64,000 bases of DNA from the NCBI GenBank assembly GCA_039805905.1, contig JBDIVM010000015.1, forward strand, positions 26,219-90,218. Reading direction: 5' to 3'. Below, in pieces: positions 8,064-17,087 of this stretch (positions are counted from its first letter, which is position 1; every line of letters begins with the position of its first letter). Position numbers and translations under genes: made by a program. Source of the DNA: Thermohalobaculum sp039805905 (GTDB lineage: Bacteria > Pseudomonadota > Alphaproteobacteria > Rhodobacterales > Rhodobacteraceae). Under the pieces are notes generated by a model. It was not told the origin of the DNA, did not search any database, and saw only the letters and a list, made by a program, of their open reading frames with translations.

Positions 8064-9389
8064 ATGGGCGAGGCGGCAGGGCGGCACTTCGTCTTCCTGC
8101 AGGGGCCGCACGGACCGTTCGCCCGGCGTCTCGCAGCCGCGCTCGCGGAGCGCGGCGCCACCGTCCGGCGGGTCGCCTTCAACCGCTCGGACGAGGCGGA
8201 GTGGCGGTCGGCGGGACCTCTCGTCGCCTTTCCCGGCAGCGCGGATGCCTTTCGCGGCTGGCTGCCTGAATATCTGTCCTGGAACCGGATCACCGATCTT
8301 GTTCTCTACGGCGACAGCCGGCCCGTCCACGCGGTTGCACTTGGCGCCGCCGCAGGCCTCGGCATCCGCTGCCACTGTTTCGAGGAAGGCTATATCCGTC
8401 CGCACTGGATCACCTACGAGCGTGGCGGCACGAATGGCGACTCACCCGCGAACGGAATCCCGATCGCCGTGATGGCGCGGGCGCTTGACGGGACTCCCGC
8501 GGCCCCGGACACGGCCGATGACGGCTGGGGGGCCAATCGCGCCCATATCTGGCATTCGGCACGGTACTACGGTCGGCTCGTGCTGCCGTCGCATCGTTAC
8601 GAGCGCTACCGATCGGCCCGCGGCATCGGCCTCGGGCGCGAGTTCGCAAACTACGCGAGGCGTGCCATCAGTCTGCCGGCCCGCCGCCTGATGCAGGGGC
8701 TTGCGGCGCGGCGGCTTCTGGCGAGCGGAGCCCGGTTCCATCTCGCGCTGCTGCAACTCTCCTTCGACAGCGCCTTCCGTGCGCATTCCGGCTTCGGGAG
8801 CATGGCCGAGTTCGTGCTTCGCTGCATCGCCGCTTTCGCCGAAGGTGCGCCGGTTGGCGACATCCTGGTGTTCAAGTCGCACCCGTTCGAGGACGGGCGC
8901 GAGCGGCTCGGTGCCGTGATCGCGCAGTCGTCGGCCCGGCTCGGTCTGGCCGGGCGGGTGCAGTTCCTCGACGGTGCTCCCGGCCTCGCCGGCCTTCTCG
9001 ACCGGGCGAGATCGGTCGTCACCGCCAACTCGACCGCAGCCCAGCAGGCGCTCTGGCGCGGGCTTCCGGTCGCGGCACTCGGCCGTGCGGTCTATGCCCG
9101 GCCGGAACTGGTGCGGGCGCAGCCGCTGGCGGAATTCTTCGCCGATCCGCAGCCTCCCGACTGCGGGGCCTACCGCATCTTCCGCCGGTTCCTGCTCGCG
9201 ACATCGCAGATCGAGGGGTCGTTCTATGAGCCGCGGGGCATTGCCGCGCTCTGCAGGACGCTGCCGGAGGCGATGCTCGCAGAAGACGATCCCTACTGTC
9301 GGCTGCTCCGTACGACCGAGCTAGGGCCACGGCCCGACGCCGCCGCGCTGCCGGCGGAGCAACCGATGCGCCGCAGGCTTGCTGTCTGA
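8064..9389 (+). CDS. capsular polysaccharide biosynthesis protein, KpsS-like
   Basis: Resembles the KpsS/LipB family, which adds Kdo to the lipid anchor of group 2 type capsules at the cytoplasmic face. Supporting features are the N-terminal FLQGPHGPFARRLAAAL, the family block FEEGYIRPHWITYE, and a second Rossmann-like half with VFKSHPFEDG and TANSTAAQQALWRG. The ATG at 8064 has an AGGAGG site at 8053-8058; an open frame from 7530 is only upstream read-through. The next gene is a Wza-type exporter, so the two probably act in surface polysaccharide assembly or export. The polymer is unknown, and no other capsule genes are in view. Confidence 0.85.
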   Translation: MGEAAGRHFVFLQGPHGPFARRLAAALAERGATVRRVAFNRSDEAEWRSAGPLVAFPGSADAFRGWLPEYLSWNRITDLVLYGDSRPVHAVALGAAAGLGIRCHCFEEGYIRPHWITYERGGTNGDSPANGIPIAVMARALDGTPAAPDTADDGWGANRAHIWHSARYYGRLVLPSHRYERYRSARGIGLGREFANYARRAISLPARRLMQGLAARRLLASGARFHLALLQLSFDSAFRAHSGFGSMAEFVLRCIAAFAEGAPVGDILVFKSHPFEDGRERLGAVIAQSSARLGLAGRVQFLDGAPGLAGLLDRARSVVTANSTAAQQALWRGLPVAALGRAVYARPELVRAQPLAEFFADPQPPDCGAYRIFRRFLLATSQIEGSFYEPRGIAALCRTLPEAMLAEDDPYCRLLRTTELGPRPDAAALPAEQPMRRRLAV

Positions 9390-9435
9390 AGCAGGCGCGG
9401 CATTCCGCGAAAGGCCATCCCGCACCAGGAGATAC

Positions 9436-10560
9436 ATGCCGATGATCCCCTGCCGCCTGCTTTGCGCATTCGTCCTGACCGTCGGCGTCGCGGCCTGTGC
9501 GGTTCCGCGTGCCGGACCCGACTACGGCGAGATCACGGCGCCGCCAACGGCAGCGCTCGACTACGCCGTGGTGCGGGTGACGGCAGCGGTCGCCAGCGCA
9601 ACACGGGTCGATGAACGGCTGGGCTTCGGTGCCACGCTGGCGGAGGCGGCGGCCGAGGACACCGAGACCATTGCAGCCGGCGATGTGCTGTCGGTGACAG
9701 TCTGGGAGAGTATCGATCAGGGACTCCTGACCCCGACCGGGATCGGAGCGACGGCACTGCCGCCGCGCAAGGTCGACGAGCGCGGGATGATCTACGTCCC
9801 CTATGTCGGCGCGGTCCGGGCCGCCGGGCGATCAGTCGCCGCGCTCCGCGAGGCGATCCGCGCGGCACTGGCCGAGAAGACGCTGGAGCCACAGGTCGAC
9901 GTTTCGGCGGTCGATCCGCGTGGCCGCATGGTCAGCGTCCAGGGCCAGGTGCGCAGCCCGGGGCTCTATCCGATCGAGCAGCCCACGGTACGCCTGCTCG
10001 CCATGCTCGCCCGCGCCGGTGGCGTGGCGGAGGACCCCGAGGTGATCCGCCTGAAGCTGCGCCGCGGCGCCCTGACGGGCGAGATCTGGGTTCAGGACCT
10101 TTATGACGACCCGCGCAACAACGTCGCGCTCAGGGCGGGTGACGCTGTGATAGCCGAGCGCGACCGCAGGCTCTTCACCGCGCTTGGTGCCGTCGGGCGC
10201 CAGGCGACGGTTCCCTTCCCTGTCCGCGATCTCACGGTCGAGCGGGCCATGGGGGCGGTCGGCGGGCTGATCGACGGGGCGGCCGATCCGACGGGCGTGT
10301 TCGTCTTCCGGGCCGAGCGGCCCGAGATCGCTGCCCGGGTCATCCCCGGCGGCACCTCCGGAGCAGACGGGCGGCGCATGGTCTATCTGATCGACCTGAC
10401 ACAGCCAGGCGGCTTGTTCCTCGCGCGCGAGTTCCTGATGCGCGACGGCGACACGCTGTATGTCACCTCGGCGCCCTTTACCCGCTGGATGAAGCTGCTG
10501 CAATCGGTCGCGCCGCTGGTGAACTTCTCCGGCTCCGTCAAGACGCTGGGAACGTTCTGA
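9436..10560 (+). CDS. polysaccharide export lipoprotein, Wza/KpsD family
   Basis: Outer-membrane polysaccharide export protein of about 374 residues. A signal peptide ends in VAAC, giving a lipidated Cys near residue 21. The Poly_export domain follows (AAGDVLSVTVWE... MIYVPYVGAVRAAGRS), then SLBB-type ligand folds (VSVQGQVRSPGLYPIEQP, VALRAGDAVIAER). The ATG at 9436 is supported by AGGAGA at 9427-9432. It follows the KpsS-like gene by 46 bp on the same strand and is convergent with ribD. Pairing with KpsS suggests export of the same polymer; no Wzc or KpsE partner is present in the window. Confidence 0.9.
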   Translation: MPMIPCRLLCAFVLTVGVAACAVPRAGPDYGEITAPPTAALDYAVVRVTAAVASATRVDERLGFGATLAEAAAEDTETIAAGDVLSVTVWESIDQGLLTPTGIGATALPPRKVDERGMIYVPYVGAVRAAGRSVAALREAIRAALAEKTLEPQVDVSAVDPRGRMVSVQGQVRSPGLYPIEQPTVRLLAMLARAGGVAEDPEVIRLKLRRGALTGEIWVQDLYDDPRNNVALRAGDAVIAERDRRLFTALGAVGRQATVPFPVRDLTVERAMGAVGGLIDGAADPTGVFVFRAERPEIAARVIPGGTSGADGRRMVYLIDLTQPGGLFLAREFLMRDGDTLYVTSAPFTRWMKLLQSVAPLVNFSGSVKTLGTF

Positions 10561-10593
10561 GGAGGTCCAGGCCGCTCCCGCGGCGGGCCGCGG

Positions 10594-11772
10594 TCAGCGT
10601 GGCCCCGGATAGGGCGGATAGGCCTCGTCGCCCCGGCCGGGCGGCCGGGCAATCCAGACCGACAGCACGTCGACACCGACGGTCTCGACGCTTTCGAGGA
10701 CGAAGCCGGGAGCGTCTGCCAGCCGGTCGAGACCCAGCGCCCCGATTCCCGGAATGCCGTCGCCGCCGATGGCGATCCCGGCATTCACCAGCGCGACCTC
10801 GTCGACCAGCCCCGCCTTCAGCAGCGAGGCGGCCAGGCGCCCGCCACCCTCGCAGAGCACTGTGTTGAGGCCGGCATCGGAAAGGCGGGCCATGATGTCC
10901 GCGAGATCGAGGGCACCGTCCGGCCGCACCCCGACGTCCATCGTCACCACCCCGGCCGCCTCGAGCGCCGCACGCCGCTCCGGCGGGGCGTCCGGCCGGT
11001 GCATTACCCAGACCGGGATGCGCCGCGCGCTCGTCACCAGCCGCCGGTCGGGCGACAGCGACAGCCCGCCATCGGCGACCACCCGCACCGGGTGTGCGGC
11101 TCGCGCACCGAGGCCGCGCACATCCAGCATGGGATCGTCGGCGCGGGTGGTGCCGGCACCGACCAGTATCGCGTCCGACTGTGCTCGCAGCAGGTGGGCA
11201 TGGAGCCGGGCCTGCGGGCAAGAAATCCAGCGGCTCTCGCCGTGACGGGTGGCGATCCGGCCGTCAAGCGTGGTGGCGAGCTTGAGTGCCAGCCACGGGC
11301 GCCCCCGCTCGATCCGCGACAGGAAGCCCGCGTTGAGTCGCCGCGCCTCCCGCGCCATCAGCCCGGTGTCGACCTTGACCCCCGCATCGCGCAGGACCGC
11401 GAAGCCGCGGCCGGAAACGCGCGGATCGGGATCCTCGAGCGGGCAGACGACCCGCGTCACGCCGGCCTCGACGAGAGCTGTGGCACAGGGCGGAGTCTGG
11501 CCGTGATGGGCACAGGGCTCCAGCGTCACATAGGCAGTCGCGCCGTTTAGGGCTGCCGCGCCGAAGCGGTCCGCCGCCTGGGCCAGCGCCACCGCCTCGG
11601 CATGGGGCCTGCCGCCATCAGCCGTGCATCCGCGCCCGAGCACCCGCCCATCTCGGACGAGAACGGTGCCCACCGCCGGGTTGGGCGCTACCCGGCCGAG
11701 ACTCCGGGCCGCGAAGCCCAGCGCCATCCGCATCCAGCGGGCGTCGGCCGCCGGACTCACGCCATTGTTCAT
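10594..11772 (-). CDS. ribD: bifunctional pyrimidine deaminase/reductase RibD
   Basis: Carries out the second and third steps of riboflavin synthesis. The N-terminal zinc deaminase domain (about residues 10-150) has HAEAVAL and PCAHHGQTPPCA, giving the His/Cys/Cys zinc site and catalytic Glu. The C-terminal NADPH-dependent reductase domain has LKLATTLDGRIAT, DAILVGAGTTRADDP and VLCEGGGRLAASLL. Length (392) is slightly above the usual 360-380. The ATG at 11772 is 3 bases past the nrdR stop. nrdR-ribD is a conserved pair, but here the rest of the rib operon is displaced downstream by two oppositely oriented capsule genes. Confidence 0.95.
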   Translation of the reverse strand: MNNGVSPAADARWMRMALGFAARSLGRVAPNPAVGTVLVRDGRVLGRGCTADGGRPHAEAVALAQAADRFGAAALNGATAYVTLEPCAHHGQTPPCATALVEAGVTRVVCPLEDPDPRVSGRGFAVLRDAGVKVDTGLMAREARRLNAGFLSRIERGRPWLALKLATTLDGRIATRHGESRWISCPQARLHAHLLRAQSDAILVGAGTTRADDPMLDVRGLGARAAHPVRVVADGGLSLSPDRRLVTSARRIPVWVMHRPDAPPERRAALEAAGVVTMDVGVRPDGALDLADIMARLSDAGLNTVLCEGGGRLAASLLKAGLVDEVALVNAGIAIGGDGIPGIGALGLDRLADAPGFVLESVETVGVDVLSVWIARPPGRGDEAYPPYPGPR

Positions 11773-11775
11773 AAA

Positions 11776-12249
11776 TCACTCCCCGGCCGGGCTTTCGGCG
11801 GGCGGCCGCAGTTCGGCGACGAAGTCCTCGAAATCGTCTGCTTCCTGGAAGTTCTTGTAGACGCTGGCAAAACGGACATAGGCGACCGTATCGATGCGAG
11901 CGAGCGACTCCATCACGATCTCGCCGATCACGTCTGACGGGATGTCGGTGTCGCCCATGCTCTCGAGCCGGCGCACGATCCCCGAGATCATCTGCTCGAT
12001 CCGCTCCGGCTCCACGGGCCGCTTCTGCATGGCGATCCGGATCGAACGGGCGAGCTTGTCGCGGTCGAAATCCTCGCGCCGGCCGCTCTTCTTGATCACC
12101 ACGAGGTCGCGCAGCTGCACGCGTTCGTAGGTGGTGAAGCGGCCGCCGCAACCCGGACAGCTGCGCCGCCGCCGGATCGCGGCGTGGTCCTCGGCGGGGC
12201 GGGAATCCTTGACCTGCGTCTCGATGTTTCCGCAGAACGGGCAGCGCAT
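11776..12249 (-). CDS. nrdR: transcriptional repressor NrdR
   Basis: ATP/dATP-sensing repressor of ribonucleotide reductase genes. The N-terminal zinc ribbon (MRCPFCGNIE...RRRSCPGCGGRFTTYER) is followed by the ATP-cone from about residue 49 (VVIKKSGRREDFDRDKL... VAYVRFASVYKNF). At 157 residues it has the normal size. It precedes ribD with a 3-nt gap, so the two are probably cotranscribed from the promoter in 12250-12446. The motifs make the call secure. Confidence 0.96.
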   Translation of the reverse strand: MRCPFCGNIETQVKDSRPAEDHAAIRRRRSCPGCGGRFTTYERVQLRDLVVIKKSGRREDFDRDKLARSIRIAMQKRPVEPERIEQMISGIVRRLESMGDTDIPSDVIGEIVMESLARIDTVAYVRFASVYKNFQEADDFEDFVAELRPPAESPAGE

Positions 12250-12278
12250 ATCGCTCTCCTCATCATCGAACTACCAGC

Positions 12279-12308
12279 ACTATAGGGGGTCGCCAAAAAA
12301 TTGTGTAG
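12279..12308 (-). promoter_or_regulatory. possible nrdR promoter with NrdR-box-like sequence
   Basis: On the minus strand, 30 bases before the nrdR ATG, TATAGT (12279-12284) resembles a -10 element. Just upstream lies the AT-rich CTACACAATTTTTTGGCG (12291-12308), whose ACACAAT half resembles an NrdR box. The match is partial and the -35 element is weak, so this is an inference from position and base composition. Confidence 0.28.
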
Positions 12309-12446
12309 AGGTCTGTAACAGACGCTAAATCTGGCGGGAACCCGGGGCAGGGACACGGTCTCTGACGACTTTGCGAGCACCGCTTTGCAGGCCTGGTCGG
12401 TGGACCGTATGACAGAGAAGGGCAAGGTATGGAATGGAGGTGCAGG

Positions 12447-12836
12447 ATGACGCATGCGAAGCGGATCTTGCAGGCGATGGCGATTGCCGCGCTTGCGGCC
12501 GTGTCCGGGGCGGCACAGGCGGACAGCCGCAGCGGCACCTTCACCGGTGCCAGCGGCCACGCCGCCGCCGGCGCGGTCGACGTGGTCCAGACCGCTGAGG
12601 GCTGGGAGGTGCGGCTCGGTGGCAATTTCACCTTCGACGGCGCGCCGGATGCGCGGATCGGCTTCGGCGAGCGTGGTGCCTTCACGCCGGCGACGGATTT
12701 CGAGCCGTTGAAATCGAACGCGGGCGCCCAGACCTACAAGGTGCCGGCGCATATAGACCCCGCCGGCTTCGACGCGGTCTATGTCTGGTGCGGGCAATAC
12801 CCGGTGCCGCTCGGGGTGGCCAAGATCGGCAACTGA
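12447..12836 (+). CDS. exported DM13-domain protein
   Basis: Small secreted protein of 129 residues. The first ~25 residues are a Sec signal peptide (MTHAKRILQAMAIAALAAV... ending AQA). The rest fits a DM13 domain: GTFTGASGHAAAGAVDVVQ near the start, LKSNAGAQTYKVP in the middle and AVYVWCGQYPVPLGVAKI at the end, with the domain's single conserved Cys. DM13 domains are proposed to act in electron transfer or redox, but the role here is unknown. The ATG at 12447 is preceded by GGAGGTGCAGG, a strong ribosome site. It lies between nrdR and glyA, divergent from the first and convergent with the second. Confidence 0.8.
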   Translation: MTHAKRILQAMAIAALAAVSGAAQADSRSGTFTGASGHAAAGAVDVVQTAEGWEVRLGGNFTFDGAPDARIGFGERGAFTPATDFEPLKSNAGAQTYKVPAHIDPAGFDAVYVWCGQYPVPLGVAKIGN

Positions 12837-12840
12837 ACCA

Positions 12841-14136
12841 TCAGAGCCCGGGATAGATCGGGAAGCCGTCGCAGAGCACCTTGACCTTCGCCTTCACGGC
12901 CGCCTCGACGGCGCCGTTGCCGTCCTCGCCATTGGCGGCGAGACCGTCGATCACCTCGACGATCAGACGGCCGATCACGGCAAACTCGGCCTCGCCGAAG
13001 CCCCGCGTGGTGCCAGCGGGCGAGCCGAGCCGGATGCCCGAGGTCACCATCGGTTTCTCCGGGTCAAAGGGAATGCCGTTCTTGTTGCAGGTGATGTGCG
13101 CGCGGCCCAGCGCCTTCTCGGCGGCGACACCGGTGACCCCCTTCGGCCGGAGGTCGACCAGCATGACATGGGTATCGGTGCCGCCGGTGACGATGGCGAG
13201 CCCGCCATCCATCAGCGCCGCCGCCAGCGCCCGGGCGTTCGCGACCACCTGGGCGGCATAGGCGCGGAACTCCGGGCGCAGCGCCTCGCCGAACGCCACT
13301 GCCTTCGCCGCGATCACATGCATCAGCGGCCCGCCCTGGAGCTGCGGAAACACCGCCGCATTGATCTTCTTCGCGATGTCCTCGTCATTGGTCAGCACCA
13401 TCCCGCCACGCGGGCCGCGCAGCGTCTTGTGCGTGGTCGTGGTCGCCACGTGGGCGTGGTCGAGCGGGTTCGGATGCGCGCCGCCTGCGACGAGGCCGGC
13501 GAAATGGGCCATGTCCACATGGAACCACGCGCCGACCGAGTCGGCGATCTCGCGGAAGCGCCGGAAGTCGATCCGGCGCGGGATCGCCGAGCCTCCGGCG
13601 ATGATCAGCTTCGGCCGATGCTCGGCCGCCAGCGCCGCGACCTGCTCGTAGTCGATGTTGTTGTCGGTCCGGGTCACACCGTACTGCACCGCATGGAACC
13701 ACTTGCCCGACTGGTTCACCTTCGCGCCGTGGGTGAGATGTCCTCCCGAGGCGAGTTCCATGCCCATGATGGTGTCGCCGGGCTGGATCAGGGCCATGTT
13801 CACGGCCTGGTTCGCCTGCGCACCGGAATGCGGCTGCACGTTGGCGAACCTGCAGCCAAAGAGCTTGCATGCCCGGTCGATCGCCATTTGCTCGGCCACG
13901 TCCACATGCTGGCAACCGCCATAGTAGCGCCGGCCCGGATAGCCCTCGGCATACTTGTTCGTCAGCACCGAGCCCTGCGCCTCGAGCACTGCCCGGCTGA
14001 CGATGTTCTCGGACGCGATCAGTTCGATCTCGTCCTGCTGGCGGCGCAGTTCCCTGGCGATGGCGCCGAACAGCTCGGCGTCACGGCTCTCGAGCGGCTC
14101 GGTAAAGAAGCCGGTGTCGCGGGCAGTTGCATCCAT
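12841..14136 (-). CDS. glyA: serine hydroxymethyltransferase
   Basis: PLP enzyme interconverting serine and glycine with tetrahydrofolate, the main source of one-carbon units. At 431 residues it has normal length. Key segments are ELIASENIVSRAVLEAQGS near the N-terminus, YAEGYPGRRYYGGCQHVD, HVDMAHFAGLVAGG, and the PLP-lysine motif TTTTHKTLRGPRGG with Lys near residue 237. The ATG at 14136 is chosen over an upstream in-frame start at 14187 because AGGAG sits just before it and the family starts there. Confidence 0.97.
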   Translation of the reverse strand: MDATARDTGFFTEPLESRDAELFGAIARELRRQQDEIELIASENIVSRAVLEAQGSVLTNKYAEGYPGRRYYGGCQHVDVAEQMAIDRACKLFGCRFANVQPHSGAQANQAVNMALIQPGDTIMGMELASGGHLTHGAKVNQSGKWFHAVQYGVTRTDNNIDYEQVAALAAEHRPKLIIAGGSAIPRRIDFRRFREIADSVGAWFHVDMAHFAGLVAGGAHPNPLDHAHVATTTTHKTLRGPRGGMVLTNDEDIAKKINAAVFPQLQGGPLMHVIAAKAVAFGEALRPEFRAYAAQVVANARALAAALMDGGLAIVTGGTDTHVMLVDLRPKGVTGVAAEKALGRAHITCNKNGIPFDPEKPMVTSGIRLGSPAGTTRGFGEAEFAVIGRLIVEVIDGLAANGEDGNGAVEAAVKAKVKVLCDGFPIYPGL

Positions 14137-14414
14137 GGTGCGTCTCCTCTCGGATCGGGCGCGGGCGCCGGTATCGGATCGGCGCAATTCTGCCGGTCGG
14201 TCGCCGGCGGCGGCGCTACCAGATTCGGCGGCGCCCTTCTACATCAGATGCGACATGGGGCGATACGGCGTTTCGCAATGGAAAATCTTAAGGCGCCTGA
14301 AGACGAACCGCATGTTGTCACCCGGCGGCAGGTCCACCGGGCGACGGATTGCGGCGGTGGGGCGCGGCCGGTATGTTCGCGCAAGGCGTCGGTTCGCCAT
14401 TCCCCGGGGCGCAT

Positions 14415-15182
14415 GTGAGTTTCGAGAAGATCTGCTTCCTCGCCAGCGAGGCGCCCGAGGCGCAGGCCGCGATGCGGAACCTGCGCCACCGCTACGGCCA
14501 TGCGGCGGCGGCCGAGGCCGACGTCATCGTCGCGCTCGGCGGCGACGGCTTCATGCTGCATACGCTGCATGGCACGATGGTGCTCGATGTGCCTGTCTAC
14601 GGCATGAACTGCGGTACCGTCGGCTTCCTGATGAACGATTTCGACGATGAGGACCTGCATGGCCGGCTCGCGCGGGCGCGCCGGGCGGTGATCAACCCGC
14701 TGCGGATGCGGACCATCGACCACGCGGGGGACGCGGCGGAGGCCCTGGCCATCAACGAGGTCTCTCTGCTTCGCGAGACGCGCCAGGCGGCGAAGATCCG
14801 GATCGTGCTCGATGGCGAGGTGCGCATGCCCGAGCTGGTCTGTGATGGCGTGCTGGTGGCGACGCCGGCAGGCTCGACCGCCTATAACCTTTCCGCTCAC
14901 GGCCCGATCCTGCCGATCCACGCCCGGCTCATGGCGCTGACGCCGATCTCGGTGTTCCGGCCCCGGCGCTGGCGCGGGGCGATCCTGCCCTGGGAGGCGC
15001 ATGTGCGGTTCGAGATGCTGGAATTCGACAAGCGTCCGGTTTCCGCCACGGCCGACTATATCGAGGTTCGCGATGTCCGGCAGGTGGATGTGGCATCTGC
15101 GCCGGAGATCGAGATCAAGCTGCTCTACGATCCCGGCCACGGGCTGGAGGAGCGCCTGCTGAGCGAGCAGTTCGCGTCGTGA
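14415..15182 (+). CDS. nadK: NAD kinase
   Basis: Phosphorylates NAD to NADP. Family motifs are present: the GGDG loop (VIVALGGDGFMLHTLH), YGMNCGTVGFLMN, AINEVSLLRET and the TPAGSTAYNLSAHGPILP substrate block. The preferred start is GTG at 14415 (read MSFEKICFLAS), which matches alphaproteobacterial NadK N-termini; ATGs at 14373 and 14349 would add residues of no family character. The ribosome site before the GTG is weak. The 278-bp gap back to glyA shows no gene. Confidence 0.93.
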   Translation: MSFEKICFLASEAPEAQAAMRNLRHRYGHAAAAEADVIVALGGDGFMLHTLHGTMVLDVPVYGMNCGTVGFLMNDFDDEDLHGRLARARRAVINPLRMRTIDHAGDAAEALAINEVSLLRETRQAAKIRIVLDGEVRMPELVCDGVLVATPAGSTAYNLSAHGPILPIHARLMALTPISVFRPRRWRGAILPWEAHVRFEMLEFDKRPVSATADYIEVRDVRQVDVASAPEIEIKLLYDPGHGLEERLLSEQFAS

Positions 15183-15282
15183 GCATGCGCCGCGCCTGCC
15201 GCAAAGGAATGGTCCCTGGTCCTGGGGGAACGCCAATGCCGACTCTCGCGGCAAGTCGATCACAGCGGCAACGGGGCGCGCA

Positions 15283-16371
15283 ATGACCCTCGGTCAGCAG
15301 ATGCGGTGGTGGGGGGCCGGCCTCGCCGTCTTCGTGCTGCTCCTGTGGTTGCTCGCCGACGCGGTCCTGCCGTTCCTTCTCGGTGCGGCGATGGCCTATC
15401 TCTGCGATCCATTGGCCGACCGGCTCGAGCGGTGCGGGTTGTCGCGGCTTCTTGCGACTGTCGGAGTCACCGTCGGATGGCTCGCGCTGGCGACGCTGGC
15501 GCTCCTGCTGATCGTGCCGCTCCTGGTCGAGCAGGTCCGCCACGCCATTGCCGCGGCACCCGGGACCTTCGACACGCTGCGCGAGCTTGCTAGCCGCCTG
15601 GTTCCGCCGTCCGAGGAAGCTTCCGAGCTTCGCGATGTCATCGAGTCGCTGAAGGCGCGCGTAAACGAATGGAGCGTCTCGGCGCTGAAGCGGCTCTGGA
15701 GCGGCGGGCTCGCGGTGGTCGATTTCGTTGCGCTCGTGGTCATCACCCCCGTCGTTGCGTTCTATCTTCTCTACGACTGGGACCGCATGATCGCGACCCT
15801 CGACGACCTGCTGCCGCGCCAGCACCGCGAGGTCATCCACGGCCTTGCCCGGGATCTCGACAACGTGCTGGCCGGCTTCGTCCGCGGGCAGCTCTCGGTC
15901 TGCGCCATCCTCGGCGCGTTCTACGCCGTCTCGCTGTCGCTCATCGGGCTGCGCTTCGGCTTCCTGATCGGTGCCTTCGCCGGGATGATCAGCTTCATCC
16001 CGTTCGTGGGTTCGATCCTGGGAGGCCTGCTTTCGATCGGCATCGCCGTGGTGCAGTTCTGGAACGAGCCGCAGTACATCGCCGCGGTCGTCGCGGTCTT
16101 TGTCGCGGGGCAGATGGTCGAGGGCAACTACCTGACGCCGAAACTCGTCGGGGGGAGTGTCGGCCTGCATCCCGTCTGGCTGATGTTCGCCCTCTCGGCC
16201 TTCGGCTCGCTGTTCGGATTTGCCGGCCTGCTGGTTGCCGTGCCTGCGGCCGCGGCGATCGGCGTGCTCAGCCGCTTCGGCCTCGCGCGCTACAAGGAGG
16301 GAAGCCTCTACAAGGGCGGCCGGGACTGGCTGCGCGAGCAGGCGGACCGCCAGGGCGGGAGAGGCGAGTGA
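15283..16371 (+). CDS. AI-2E/PerM-family membrane transporter
   Basis: Polytopic inner-membrane protein of 362 residues in the PerM/AI-2E exporter family. The hydrophobic N-terminal pair (LAVFVLLLWLLADAVLPFLL, then VGVTVGWLALATLALLLIV) precedes a soluble stretch of about 100 residues. Further membrane spans follow, with the family motifs GMISFIPFVGSILGG and GNYLTPKLVGGSVGLHP. The true substrate of most members is unknown. It overlaps hdaA by 4 nt (GTGA). This transporter-hdaA-ppk order recurs in Rhodobacterales and suggests coexpression rather than shared function. Confidence 0.88.
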   Translation: MTLGQQMRWWGAGLAVFVLLLWLLADAVLPFLLGAAMAYLCDPLADRLERCGLSRLLATVGVTVGWLALATLALLLIVPLLVEQVRHAIAAAPGTFDTLRELASRLVPPSEEASELRDVIESLKARVNEWSVSALKRLWSGGLAVVDFVALVVITPVVAFYLLYDWDRMIATLDDLLPRQHREVIHGLARDLDNVLAGFVRGQLSVCAILGAFYAVSLSLIGLRFGFLIGAFAGMISFIPFVGSILGGLLSIGIAVVQFWNEPQYIAAVVAVFVAGQMVEGNYLTPKLVGGSVGLHPVWLMFALSAFGSLFGFAGLLVAVPAAAAIGVLSRFGLARYKEGSLYKGGRDWLREQADRQGGRGE

Positions 16372-17084
16372 ACCGTCCGCCGCGCCAGCTCCCCCTTGCC
16401 CTCGAGCATCGCCCTGCGCTCGGGAGATCGGACTTCCTCGTGTCCGGATCCAACGCCGATGCGGTCCGGATGATATCGGCCTGGCGTGGCTGGCCGGGGC
16501 GACGGCTCGCGCTCAGCGGCCCCGACCGCGCCGGCAAGACGCACCTCGCCCATGTGTGGATGCAGGAGACCGGGGCCGACTGCATCGATGCCGCGGCGCT
16601 GGATGATGCCGCTGCCGGACGGCTGGCGCGGCATGGCTTCGCGATCATCGAGGATGTCGATCGCCTGGCTGGCCACGAGGCGCGGCGGCGGAGCGAGGCG
16701 GAACGGGCGCTGTTCCACCTCTGGAACCTTGCGGCCGCCGAGGGTGGCTGGCTGTTGCTGACCGGCCGGACGGCACCTGCACACTGGCAGATCGCGCTGC
16801 CCGATCTGGCGTCGCGCCTTTCCGCACTTCCGCATGTCCGCCTGGCAGCGCCGGATGACATGCTCCTGTCATCGTTGATGGTAAAACTGTTCGCCGATCG
16901 GCAGCTTCACGTGCAACCGGACGTGATCAGCCATCTCGCGCGAAGGGTCGAGCGATCCTGTGCCGCTGCCGAGGCCGCAGTCGCAGCCCTGGACCGGCTG
17001 GCGCTGGCGCGGAAGCGGCCGGTCAGCCGGGCGATGGTCCTGGAACTGTTCGGGGCCGCGGAGCCGGCAGAGGGAGACGGTTGA
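16368..17084 (+). CDS. hdaA: DnaA-related regulatory protein HdaA/Hda
   Basis: AAA+ protein related to DnaA domain III that, with the DNA-loaded sliding clamp, stimulates hydrolysis of DnaA-ATP and so limits re-initiation. The N-terminal QLPLAL (residues 6-11) is a clamp-binding motif. LSGPDRAGKTHLAHVW is a modified Walker A, and FAIIEDVDRL the Walker B region. It starts at GTG 16368, overlapping the permease stop. The long in-frame extension from 15669 is antisense-like low-complexity protein and is rejected. At 238 residues it has the expected size. Confidence 0.9.
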   Translation: MNRPPRQLPLALEHRPALGRSDFLVSGSNADAVRMISAWRGWPGRRLALSGPDRAGKTHLAHVWMQETGADCIDAAALDDAAAGRLARHGFAIIEDVDRLAGHEARRRSEAERALFHLWNLAAAEGGWLLLTGRTAPAHWQIALPDLASRLSALPHVRLAAPDDMLLSSLMVKLFADRQLHVQPDVISHLARRVERSCAAAEAAVAALDRLALARKRPVSRAMVLELFGAAEPAEGDG

Positions 17085-17087
17085 GCG

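Noticed and set aside
15185..15286. 33-codon leader-like frame overlapping the AI-2E permease start as ATGA
   Set aside because: The overlap is suggestive, but the peptide is short, basic and without a ribosome site; it may be chance.
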